Shown here: positions 27,190-39,052 of the stretch, piece after piece
Numbering within the stretch: the stretch's first letter is position 1
How the letters are laid out: each line of letters opens with the position of its first letter
NCBI GenBank assembly: GCA_037954325.1
Contig: JBBMNZ010000026.1
Coordinates: forward strand, 7,691,501-7,755,500
Source of the DNA: Fistularia commersonii
Lineage: Eukaryota; Chordata; Actinopteri; Syngnathiformes; Fistulariidae
Direction of reading: 5' to 3'
Length of the DNA stretch: 64,000 bases
Translations under genes and position numbers: made by a program
Notes under the pieces: model-generated
Database searches by the model: none
The model's input: the letters and a program-made list of their open reading frames with translations, nothing else
What the model was told of the DNA's origin: nothing

Positions 27190-27549
27190 CGGGGTGTTCC
27201 AGGGGGTTCCGGCCGGTAGGGGTCGCGTTGGAGTCACTTTCCCCGCCTCCGTGGACCCGGAGACGGCTTGTATGAAAAGAGGCAGGGCGCTGACTCGGAC
27301 GCGGACGCGCACACAGGGCATCTCGTCGTTGACACAGAAGGAGCGTCACCCGGCACTGCGCAGTCGTGTTGTTTGTTTTCTTTTTTTTTGGGCCATGGGA
27401 AATACGAAATAAAGCATTCTGGTGACAATTTCTCTATATCTGAGGAGGGTCCAAGACAAGGAGCACTGCTGTCTGAGAAGAACCGCAGCCAGTCGGAGGG
27501 GGGAAAGCAGCTCTCCGGTACTCCGACCGGTGGAGGGGACGATTGGCCG
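27190..27549 (+). promoter_or_regulatory. pip5k1b: GC/CpG-rich block, candidate pip5k1b promoter and non-coding exon 1
   Basis: This is the most CpG-dense part of the region between unc45b and the first coding exon of pip5k1b (for example GACTCGGACGCGGACGCGC near 27291). It ends with a strong splice donor, GGCCG|GTAAGG at 27549/27550. A CpG-rich first exon separated by a long 5' intron fits vertebrate PIP5K1B, but the link is inferred from position. It could instead serve an unrecognised transcript. Confidence 0.4.
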
Positions 27550-28357
27550 GTAAGGTTCCGTTTGCGTCATGCGAAACACCGACATCCAAGATTTATGTGC
27601 GCGTAAAACAAAAGTCAACTAAGGATGACGCACGGATCCTTACGTGCAATGGTGTTTGTCCGCACAGCAGGTGTGAAGAGAACCTGAATAAATCTCAGAT
27701 TCAGCTTCTAATTCGGGTTGAATCCACTAAGAGCTTCTAACTGACAAAATCCTAGAACCCATTAGTCCAGTTAGAATGTGATCTGTAGCTGTATTCCCTC
27801 TGTAAAGGCCAGGGACCAAAATAAAAGATAAAATGATGAGGTAAAAAAAAAAACCCTGTCTTTATATTAAATCAAATTTGACCAAAAAAAATAATATATA
27901 TATGTATGATTTTCAGCAAAGCGTTTGTATTTCAATGAAAATACACTGTTGTTTTATCGTTGCTGTAGGGAAAGAGTTCTTCGAGCTTTATAGAGAATCA
28001 ATAGATCTCAGTATTATTTGTTTTCTCGCTGTCAAATGCTGTGTCTGCAATTTTGGGATGATTTAGTTCGAAAGTGGAAGTTTGTCCAGTCTAACTGGAA
28101 ATGGACTGCGCTCATTGGTTGTGTAATGCTTGCTTCTCTATTAGTGAGGGAAGAATAAAATATCAAACCAAATCATCTGATTCATTGAAATGTGAACTCA
28201 TTTGCATTTTAATGCTGCGGCAGAGATCCTGCTGTGTGCTTTTACACCTGGTAATACGTGGTTCACAGTAGAGACAGTTTACTTTGCAGGTTACAGTGAC
28301 AGAGTTTCTGTACTTTTACATGTTTACTTTTTATACATTAACAAACGCATCACCGGC

Positions 28358-28675
28358 TCAGTGAAGTCTGTTTGACTTGTTGCGGGCCTCGATATTCATC
28401 CCATCATCTCTGCGCTTGACAGTGACTTGGCACCGTCTCCTCATAGTGGCAGGGAGTTGTGTCCTCGCCGTGATCCAACCACAGGGTCCTCCCTGCATTT
28501 GGACCGTGACCGTGTGTTTTAGCGTCACCACACCGGAGAGCAGGAGCCCCGGGAGCAGACTTTGGACTGAGGTGCCCCCTGCTCGGGTTCCCATGTTCCA
28601 GGATGGAATCAGGTTTAAGATTTTGGATCCCTGAGCCCCTTGAGAGACAAAGCACACGGCTTTTGACCACAACAA
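28358..28675 (-). other. Unassigned GC-rich open block
   Basis: Two minus-strand frames stay open for over 260 bases, and the block is markedly richer in GC than its surroundings. One frame (to the stop at 28358) contains a hydrophobic run (LLPGLLLSGVVTL); the other ends DTTPCHYEETVPSHCQAQR. An acceptor-like TTTGTCTCTCAAG precedes it on the minus strand at about 28640-28655. I do not recognise a family and cannot choose a frame. It may be a lone exon, a decayed gene or conserved non-coding DNA. Confidence 0.2.
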
Positions 28676-31600
28676 ATAAGAGGATTAGCCCAAATTAATT
28701 TCCAAAGTGGGAGGACTATTAACTAGATTCCCCTAAAACCGCTTTGGGTCTGTTCTGTCTCTCCGACGAAATCACATAGATCCTAACTTAAGGCAATTGC
28801 ATGTCATGGTCTTTTAATAGCTAATGTAATCTTTCATTTCCAATCAACATGCTTGCCCTCACACTCCTCTGAGTACATTTGTGAACAGAGCTGTTGTTGT
28901 TGTTGAGCTGTTGAGGATTTAGTGGGTTTCAGTAAATTGCCGAAATTCATTACAGCTCCTGCTTATCTACATCGGGCGAAATATGTACCAGAGGGATGGA
29001 TTTAAAGGGTATAGAGGAGTGAAAAACTAGGAATGACTAGTCACACTGGCTTCATGGAGAGGTTTTTTGACAAGGACAACACGGGAATTAAGGCCTGCGG
29101 TTTCCTTTATGAACTTCCCGCGTTATCCTTATTTGACTGCAGAGTCTCCGTGTTGGTCAGCAGAAATGTTTGAAAGGGAAAGTGTCTCATGCAAATCCTT
29201 TGCTGTGTCTTTGGGAGAAACACCTGACCTCTGCTGCCTGCAGTCTGTTGGCCGGTATGGTGGTTGTCAAGAGTGACCAGAATCTGTGGGTTATGCAATA
29301 ATTTTCCATTTCACTTGCAATAAAAGTCACTTGGTTTTAGGGCGCACACCTTTGTATCATGAAACATGTATTTTGTGCCAATAAATCGCAGGCAGATAAA
29401 ATAAGTTGTGTGGACGAATCAGCTGATATTTGAAATGTTTCAAACGTCGAGCGGATTTTAACAAAAGCTAGCACATTAATCAAGTTAGATTCAGAATGAG
29501 AGTTTTTGATATTATCTTAATGTCAGAAAGACCGAAAGACGTGGAAATAAAAGGTTCGGCTTGAAATCTGTCTATGCTGTTGGAAGCCGATTGGATCAAA
29601 TTCTTGATACCCGTTGCAGCGAATTTGAGCGTTGATAAGTCATAATAAATAGCTGAGACCCCCCCGACTTTGACCAGATGTCAGTTTGATTTCAGACGGA
29701 TTGAACTTAGTATCAAATAACATAGTTAAAATGCCAATTGCACAATGACTCTTAAGTTTAACAAACAATAAGTAAGAACTTCCAACTAAGCTGTTAAAAT
29801 CACACAACCTTTCAATCTTTTCAATTTCTACTATTGTATCTCGGAAACCAAAATACTATCGTAAGCCGACACCGGTATTGTGCATCATCTCGCCGTTGGC
29901 GTGCCGTAGACTTTGTCCTGACATTGAATTTTGGACGCCTCGAGTCACACTTTCCGTTTGGTGAAACAGCAACCTCAAACAGCATAGGCGGGGTGCCTGC
30001 TGGGGAGGCTGAGAACCACCTCTAAAACCAACATTAGATTTCTTTTTCTTCTTTTTTTCGGTGAGATCTGCTTATTTAGCCTGTAGTTTGATCTTCCTGC
30101 AAGGAGGTAACACAACAATTAACAGCTGCTGGGATTTTTATTGCAGTCTTGTGATTTGGGCCAAAGAGCAGTGTGTACTGTGTGTATGCACTGTCCCATG
30201 GGACCAAGTAGTGATAGGACCAAAATAACAGGCATATGAGGCTCATTTAAAACAGTTACATAAGTCAGTGTCTCAAACAGTGGTTGCTCAGCTCCGTCTC
30301 GCTCGGTCCTGATAATGGTCTGATTGACCTATGTGCTTCGTGCTGGCATGCAGAGGGGCTGGGTCCCCGCTGACGGCTCTAATCAAAAATGCCTCACTTT
30401 GTTGTGATAATAAAACTCAGCCTCTCGTACCGTGCGTGTTTAGCGCGACCTCCGTTCTCCGTTCCCCCCTCCCATCTGCTGTCAGGGGATCGGCGCTCAT
30501 GCGTGTCGCATTCCAGGTCGACCTGCTGGTATGATATGTCCTTGTGACAATGAGTCGGAGGCATTACTGTCATTTTGGTTTAATCAAAGCCCTCATCAGG
30601 CCCCGTCATGGCAACAAGTTGTCACTATTTTTGTCGAATTACTTGTAGTTTGCAGCCTTGTCTCATGAAATATCTGAATAAAAGAGGCGTCGTGTGTTTG
30701 AGATTGTAGCGAAAAACCAATTTAACAAGAGTGGCGTTTGCCTCTGGTGCTTTATTGTATCGAGTGTGTCAGCAGTCTCTGAAAGGTTAATGAGTGTTAG
30801 GAGCGCTCTTTTGCTATTTTCTAGAATATCCTCAAGGCTGGGCCCCAGGCCTGCAGCATCTGCTACTTTCTATTTACTCTTTTACCATTTGAAGATGGTC
30901 ATTAAGTCTCTATTTGAGCGATGAGGGTGTCAAACGCTAATCAGGTGATTCCAGGCGTTAACGTCTTCTCAAAGTGATGATTTAGAACAAATACATTTAT
31001 CAACATTCGCGACGGTTTTAAACTCAACAGCCTCACTTGTGTCGCTTAAACGACCATGTCAAGTGTGTTTTAGTAGAAACACGCGGTTGCTAACTCATCA
31101 TCAGATAGTAACGAGAGTGTTTCTAAATAAGATGTTACTTCATAGCTTCGGCATTAACCTACACAGTGCAACGATTGGAAGAGGATTGGTCTCCACACCT
31201 CACGTCATTTGTGTCGCCCGTTAAATGTGCACAATGTGGTCTGTTCCCTCTGTTATCTGTTTTATTGTGCTCATTCATTGGCAAGCCTGCACTCATGTCA
31301 GCACATACCGCATGCTACTGATAGCCACAAGGACTCGGTCAGAAACTCAGCCAGTTGTCAGACAGACCCAATAAGAACATTGAGAGCCCCCTTATTATTT
31401 TACACAGTGGTGAAAATAAATTTTAAAACCCTCGTAATAATTGTGTCGTCACATCTGTCAACCTGTGTTGGGATACCAGTTCAGTGGAGCATTCCTCTTC
31501 ATAGAAGTTCATTTTTTTTTAGTGTAAAACTATATCAATAACTGTCTCCGAGTCGTGCCAGTGTTTTTTCACGCTGAAGACTTTCCAGTAATTCACTCAA

Positions 31601-33719
31601 ATGGATGCTTGATAATGAAATAAAACTCATGTGATTTCTTTCGTGACCTGTTCCACGCAAAATTTTTCCGCTAAAAGGACTTTTGCAAAGCCACTTTCGT
31701 ACGGAGATAAGTAATCTGGAGAATTCTGTCAACAAATACCAATGCCAGGGCCTGTTTAAAATGCCCTTGTTCACTTTGCAGCAGCTGAATCTGCATGTAC
31801 GATTTCCCAGTACTATCACTTTGATCGTAATGACCTCTTGAGGGGCGCCCCTCCCTTCTCCGGGCCTGCAACACACTGGAACATGTCTTGTGAAAGGGGG
31901 ATAACATACCCAGGTTTGCGTTGTACCTTAAAGGGATGGAAGGCCCTTCAAGAACTGAGATTATTCAGAAGTTGCAATGTTTGTTGTTACTTGTTGTGCT
32001 TGTTTTGATCCTGCTGAGCCTCCCCCCACCCCCCCATCACGCTCTGCTGCCATACAAAAGACGGGGCTTGCAGAGGCCCTGTTGGGGGACTCACAATTTT
32101 CTCATAAAAATTAGAAAATTAAAGGAAAAACACCAATAGATGGATCAAGACGAACTTATTTTCTTTTACAATCATAAACGCAGTGTATAAGTAGCTTGAC
32201 CCCCGTTTGGTAACAAATTTCACAAAAAGTGGTGTCCAAAATTACCCAGGCAGGAAATGAACCTAACCTTTACGCTCTCGGCCTTAGGAGGACCTTGGAC
32301 TCTAAGGTAGGGCGAGGCTCGGCTGTGATTGGTCAGGCTTTCCTGCATGCTTTCCATGTTACATCTGATGCTAAGTAAGATTTCACTGGTGGGTGAATAT
32401 AATAAGCCCTCTGTTTAAATCCCGCTCGTCTCACAGACCGTCACGCTATTATGTATTGCTCTAACCTCACCCTGGTTCTCTAATTAATTGAAGACCGGCT
32501 CTGTTTTCTCCCTGTATGCTCATCTCTATACCCCCGGCACCCCCTATACACTCAGTAGATTCATGTGACTGTGGACACAGAGGGCGACCCCCTCCTCAGC
32601 GCTTCTCATGCTGATCGCAACGGCAGAGATTCTCGCTGAATAACAAACACACAGGCCCGGGGTCTGCTTCCTGTCAGTCTGGAGTGTGTGATTACATTTT
32701 TTTTTTTTTTTTTTGCACTATAACACACTCATTTGTCTCTCGCCGTTCTGCTAGGAAACATTCTCAGCTGTTAGTACAACCTGACATATTGTTTTGATTT
32801 ACATTTTTATGAAATAGATCATCGGAGGAAGCAATCACCTCATTACTACAAACGGTCACACCTTTTACTCCTTATCTCTGTGTCTCTCTCTCCTTTGTTT
32901 TCCTGCTCGCTTTTCTACATCCCGCCCTCTGTTTAGCTGACCTTATCTGCTCATACCATGTCAGAAAGATGTGGCCGTAGATATTGGCCCTCTTTTCCAG
33001 TCATCTTTTTGTCTTTATTTAAAGTTTTCCAAAGGTCACATAGATCCGTGCAGACCTTACAAAAGAAAAAGTTGAAACGTACATGTGGGAAGGATAGACC
33101 GGTACATTCTTTCACAAGCTCATCATTAAAAGTAATATAACTGATAAGTACTATGACATGTACACGTACCCACTTTAAAGGTATCACGTTTGGCATTTCG
33201 CCGAACTGCAAAAGTTTGACTGGTCTTTAAGCCATCTTTAAATCTAGAGTGAAACATGAAAATTCTTGACACTTTTCACTCCAACTGTAACTTAAATTCA
33301 GCCACACTTGTGTTGCTTTTTGCAGATTACTTTCATAAGTTGCTACAATATGTTCCATTCTTCGCAAATATGAATTATTTATTTCTTTCTGCAAAAGTCA
33401 GACCTAACGATACGATGAAGCAACAAACGCACGACTTGTGGGCGGCAGCACCAACACGGTCCCCTTGTTTTTTTCCTTCCCCGTTTGACGTCACAGCTTC
33501 CCTTTTCACAGCGCAGGGAGAAGGTCGGGGGGCCGCAAGCACTCCCGATCTGTGCCAGACATGGGCTCCGATATTTCTGGATTCATAGTATAATGATTTA
33601 CTGGTTCTTGTGGCTAAACAAAACACTCTAATAATTGTGAGAAAGAAAAAAAAAAAACGTAATTCTTGAAATAGCTCACCGTCCTGCGGCTAGGATCTGC
33701 ATAGCTTGCAGAATGGAGC

Positions 33720-33721
<2 letters not shown>

Positions 33722-33765
<44 letters not shown>
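33722..33765. repeat. (CA)n microsatellite
   Basis: About 22 uninterrupted CA units. Confidence 0.97.
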
Positions 33766-33767
<2 letters not shown>

Positions 33768-35791
33768 TTGTTGCATGTCTTCTAACGAAATGTGACAGAT
33801 TTTTTTTTCAACAGATACGCTAATTAAGCCACCGTCACACCAAATATCAACCAAATATTTTCCAAGATGCCAAAATCTAGACATTTCTTATTCTTATTTT
33901 GCAGCAAAAGCAAGTGGTAGAAAAATATCCTATCAAGTTAAAAGGCGTGTTGTTATGAGGAAAAGATGTCTCGGCTGGATGGTACACCAAATAATGAAAG
34001 GCCTTGGCCTGTGCAGGTGTGGAACGTGCAAAACCAGTTTGGGTTTTGGGAAAGCCGTATCCATGCTTTGATTTGCTCGGTATTAAACACAAACAAAGAC
34101 TGCCAAACTAGCCAATGCGAGCTACAGCTATAGAGTGTAAATCATCCAAATGTACTGATCTCTGCCCATGAATCAAAAAATTCTTAAACAAAGCTCATGG
34201 GAGCTGATGTTGTTGTTCTTAGCTGTCAGGAGGCATTTCAGAAAAGAACTTTTGACTACCCTGAGTGCGTGCAGTTGAAATTATTTTCTATGTTGAGGTA
34301 ATTTGAAAAGATTAAACCCGCTGCAGCATTTAATCAGTAGATTCATTATCAACACTTTCAAGCGTTAAGACAAGAACATCCCGGTGGCATCAGGGACTCC
34401 TCGACGAGATGTTGTTTATCGAGTCAAGGGAAGCTTAGCAAGGGACTTTACTAAATGTGGTTGTTCCACATTTAGACCCGCCATTTTTCAGGCCAAAACA
34501 CAACAAATAAGTACTAATTAACAAATCTTGGACACAGTAACCCACATAGTTCACTGATCCCGGTAGAATATTGTCCATCGGCCTTTTGCAATCATTGTTT
34601 GTACTTCAGGGCCGTGATAACACAATCCATTAATGACTTACTGTAAAGGAAGAAAGAGTCAGGAAGAGCATTCAATGTAACTTATTGTAATTTATCAGCT
34701 CGATTTTTAAATGCAAAGAAAAGAATTCCTATCTGTAATAAATTAGTCACACTCAGGTGAGATTCAGAATAGATACCTGAACCCTCCTGACACACAGCTG
34801 TGTTGTCACATTGGGAACATTGTGGGTTATGTGAGCAATGCAGACGCTGGCCGGTTGCCGGTCAACTATTGATTCTCTATTGTGTCGTCAAATTGCAGCA
34901 GTAATGCAAAAGTATCTGGGACTGATGAAAAGCATTGTAAAAACAGGAACTCATTGTAGTATCATATTATCCGTTATGTATTGTTTCAAATGCTCCCATT
35001 TCACTGAATGCTGACTAAGATGTACTAGTTGTAAAATAAATGCATTTTTCACCAATACAAATCAGTAATACAAATTATTTTCCTTAACTTGTTACCACTG
35101 GACTTTATTTTAAAGTCTTTTGTGTCAACATTTGTTTTTTTGTCAAGACTGAACGTTGTTTTGGCAGAAATCGTGGCTGTGCATTTGTCATTACCATTTA
35201 ACGTCTGCTCAGTGGGAGTCATGAGTGGACATTACAAGAGCTGCGTGGACTTTTTGATTGCATTTTTGCATACCAGACAGTCCGTATCAGCTCTCAGCGA
35301 GATATTTTTCCAGGATTGCTGGCTGTTTGACTTTCAAGAAGGCAGACTGGCACCAATGGAAATATCCGTGAAACCATGGAGGAGGTATAGCATGAGAGCA
35401 CGTGTTTGAACTGCAAAGAGGTGCGTTTGGAGGGTAGTAGTTTTTGACTTTGACATATTGACAAGTAGGAAAAATGTTTTTCAGGAACGGACAGATAAAT
35501 AGTTGAGGAAAATGTATTCAAGAGCAAGATTCGCAACGTGTTTAATGTGTGAAATTGACATTATCTACTGGTGACGTTACTAAAAATATAAAGACATCCA
35601 CGTCAATAGAGTCAGAGTTGACAACCGTGACACAGAGATTTTTTAGGAGTGTATTCCTTCCCGTTACATCAAACTTTTTTTTTCTCCCTCCTTCACCCAA
35701 TGCTTTTAGAGTTGCTCAGTCTTTACATGTTCTATTTATGCGCTGACACGACCCTGGTGGACTTTAACAAAGAACTCAACCCCTCTACACC

Positions 35792-35792
<1 letters not shown>

Positions 35793-35850
<58 letters not shown>
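35793..35850. repeat. (CA)n microsatellite
   Basis: About 29 uninterrupted CA units in the pip5k1b 5' region. Confidence 0.97.
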
Positions 35851-35853
<3 letters not shown>

Positions 35854-36947
35854 TATTGTCCAAGTCAATATCAACATCGAAAGACAGATTCATATTCATA
35901 TTTAGAATTTCACATGAACTCTTTATCAAATTTATCTTCTCTAGTTTCATCTCATTAGTTTTCCTCCAGACATTCATTTTGCTCACATATTGATAAAAAA
36001 ACAAACAAACAAACAAAAAAAAACATATATTTTTTCAAGTCAGCATCAAGTCAAGTCATGTAGTTGTGAATTGGAAGACTGCTTCTTTTTGTTTTGGCTC
36101 TTTTCTTTCTTACTGCATCGCTCCAGTTAAACTGCTGCAGCATTAGCAGCCGGTACAGTGGTAAGACACTGATGATGGGGACAAATGGGCGAGGCATCCA
36201 TTTACAGTCGCGTGTCTGCCCCTCTTTTGTTTTGAGGTGAACAACAGACCTGCTGTTGTTCGCCGCAGCTACGGGCCTCTTCATGGATTTTTCTGGAAAC
36301 GGTCTGTTGGAGCATCGGCTGAGTGGTGGAGTCAGGTGAGAGAGAGAGAGTGAGAGAGGGAGGGAGGGAAAGAGAGAGAGAGAGAGAGAGACTAGCTACA
36401 AACAATTATTCTCAACAGTGGGGTGACACTCAGGCCAGGACCAACAGGGAGCCGAACCAGCCTGCAGGCTTATTAACATTCCTCAAAGTCACAGTACACA
36501 GCCAGTCGTACAGTTTTGCGGATCAACACCTCATTGCTCAGCGGTGAAGAAGAATCCTGCTATTGACGAAGCTTATAATCTACCACAGAATTAGTTTTGT
36601 ATGGTGGGAATTCTCGCACAGAGTGTGGGTGATCCTTCCTCGGAAAGCCTTAAGGCCTGTGTGGAAAGTTTTAATACAATCTTGCATCTCATTTTCATCG
36701 AAAATAATTCAATATATGCCTCAAATCCGCTGCCTCTTTTCCAAAAAATTGTTATTTGTACTAATTATTAATTGAGAAGAGTTGAAAAACATTAATTGGC
36801 TTAAGACCAGAGACTGCAGTTAAAAGCTTGTTAGTTGTTCACAACAAATACTTTTTGTTTTTTTGATTCTGCAGACTGAATCTAATCTTCTCAAGATCAG
36901 ATTAAATTTATGCGCTAGCCACGTTCTCCTTAGTTGCAGTTCTTGTT

Positions 36948-37183
36948 CTTTACCTAACCTAACCTAAACTTACCTAAACTAACCTAATTGTCTAATTGTC
37001 TCTCTATTTATATTCATATTTATTGACACAATAACTTTTGCCCTGCTGTGACAAAAGAATTTCCACTATGGGGATCAATAAAGTTTATCTTATCTTATCT
37101 TATCTTATCTTATCTTATCTTATCTTATCTTATCTTATCTTATCTTATCTTATCTTATCTTATCTTTACCTAACCTAACCTAA
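36948..37183 (+). mobile_element. LINE 3' tail with (TTATC)n, flanked by direct repeats
   Basis: The segment ending ATGGGGATCAATAAAG followed by TTATC repeats (37086-37165) resembles the 3' ends of teleost CR1/L2-type LINEs, which carry short tandem tails. The 20-mer CTTTACCTAACCTAACCTAA is present at 36948-36967 and again at 37164-37183, as expected for a target duplication, although CCTAA repeats make chance identity more likely. The element is heavily 5' truncated and non-coding. Confidence 0.6.
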
Positions 37184-39052
37184 CCTAACCTTTCCTTATT
37201 CAGATTTAACTTCTGCTGCTGATATTATAATAACTAATATTGAACAGATTGATAACTTTTAGAGTTGTAAAAAGTACTATATTTTATCATAGGAATACAT
37301 ATTCTATATTTCAAAAACTGAAGCATAGTTATTGACTGCAAGATTCTTAACAGCTCTTCTTGTAGTCTATGTGAAATAAATGCAATGTCCTGGTTACTTT
37401 TGGTCACGATATTTACCAATTTGAATATAATTTCCAGATTCTGGTGACTGGCTGGAAAAGCAAGCATTTTTTTAATGGTGTTTCTGACAAACGCGTGTGT
37501 ATCATATCCCACTAGACCAACAGAGTAACACTACAGTCTACACTGTCAATAAGGTTAATCTGCCAAATATTATGTAAAACACCATGCCTACAGTGATCTA
37601 GTTTCAACCAACTAAATGCAAAAAGTTAAAACGGCTAAAATGTATCTTAGACAGAATTTCAATAAAAAAGCTACGCTCCACATTTGCAAAATTGCTAAAC
37701 ACCCAGCTAAAAATCCACTATATTATAAAGCCACTGCCATGGTTGTGGTATGTATGTTTTATATGTGTGTATGTGTGGATCCATGTCTCTTTGGTAAACT
37801 ACACAATAAACATACAAATAGGCAAATACTGATAAGCGATGCAGAATTTTTCCATAGTTTCTTCCAAATAGAAAGTCCTTATTTCCTGGAGAGGTTCATG
37901 TTTGGGTTTGGTTATAAGGTCACAGGTGAGAGTCATCAGATCACAACACAACAAGTTCAAATGAAGCTGAAAGGCAACAATACTCAAGGATGTGACACCT
38001 GCAGGGGGGATTTATATGCAGGTGGTGGAGCTACTGCAGTCTTCTGTCTACATTTCCACTTTGTATCAAGGCTCTTCTTTCACTCCCGGTCTGCCCCCCT
38101 TCATTTTATCACTCATCCGAGGATAAACACCAGTAGACAATGAGCCAACAGATCATTTTCAGCCTCAGGGTTATGCATCATTCAGACAAACTCAGCAGCT
38201 CAGCTGTTTTATGAGCTTCCATTCATGCAACAACACGTACACAATACTCCGGCTCATAGGAAAAAAAACAGACGAACAGAGTGGAGACGCGAGCCAAAGG
38301 AAGGGGCCTGTAAAGTCAGATTGGTCTCTTCATCGTCTGCACACTGATTTTTGTGAAGGGGTGAGATTGTCAAGATTGTGTTTCCCCTTTTAGAAGCGGT
38401 CATGTAGTTATTGCACATTCATACACAACTTGCACTTCCTTCACTATCGATTAGCATGTTTTAACTGATTAAATACTAACTCGTGCATCCCTTGTGTTAA
38501 ACAGGGCCGGGTCCTCTGGTGGATGCAAATCTTCTGACGATCAGGCAGCTTGACAATCAGGAAATGTTGCCCTGATTTTCTTTTCTCTTTTTCGTCTGGC
38601 ACAGTTTTTCATTAAGCAAGGTAAGCACATGCTCTTGTCTTACAGCAGATGCGTGGACACAATTCACATGACTGGATGCAGATCTCAAATTATTAAGAAT
38701 ATTGTGCCATATAACTTGCAGGCAATTTAGCTTAATTGCTATAAGAATATAGTTTCGGGGTGCTTCTGGCTGAACAGTTAAATATCTAAGGCACGTTTTA
38801 TTGAGCATAGAAGAATCCAATTGCATTCTGTATTTGAAGTGTCTGTGAGGGCATTAAATTCATAATGAAGCATTATGCCTTGTTCATGGCTTCTAAACAT
38901 CTTCAAGATTTCACTCAGGAATGGATTATGATACAGACTTCTGACTTGGTCCCGCCTCTGAAATATATGAACAAATTATCTTCTAAGCTGATATTTACTT
39001 GTAAATCTTTTTCCCTTCAACTTGGTCTACTTTTGCTGCATTTCTTCATCAG

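Larger units (their letters stand above)
27550..39052. other. Long gene-poor stretch, probably pip5k1b 5' intron(s)
   Basis: No protein-coding exon was recognised. Contents: a GC-rich open block (28358-28675), a T-run (about 32697-32714), CA microsatellites, GA-rich tracts near 36338-36391, a LINE 3' tail (36968-37163) and an exon-like segment with CAG|GTGAGA at about 36335. Open frames such as 37616-38143 look accidental. Confidence 0.5.

Noticed and set aside
35732..36016. Minus-strand frame with a CV repeat
   Set aside because: It is caused by the CA microsatellite at 35793-35850.
36952..37192. Possible interstitial telomere repeat
   Set aside because: The unit is CCTAA (five bases), not the vertebrate CCCTAA hexamer.
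37616..38143. Open frame of 175 codons in the pip5k1b 5' region
   Set aside because: It is AT-rich with no recognised motif and no supporting splice or promoter context. A frame of this length can occur by chance in 64 kb read in six frames.
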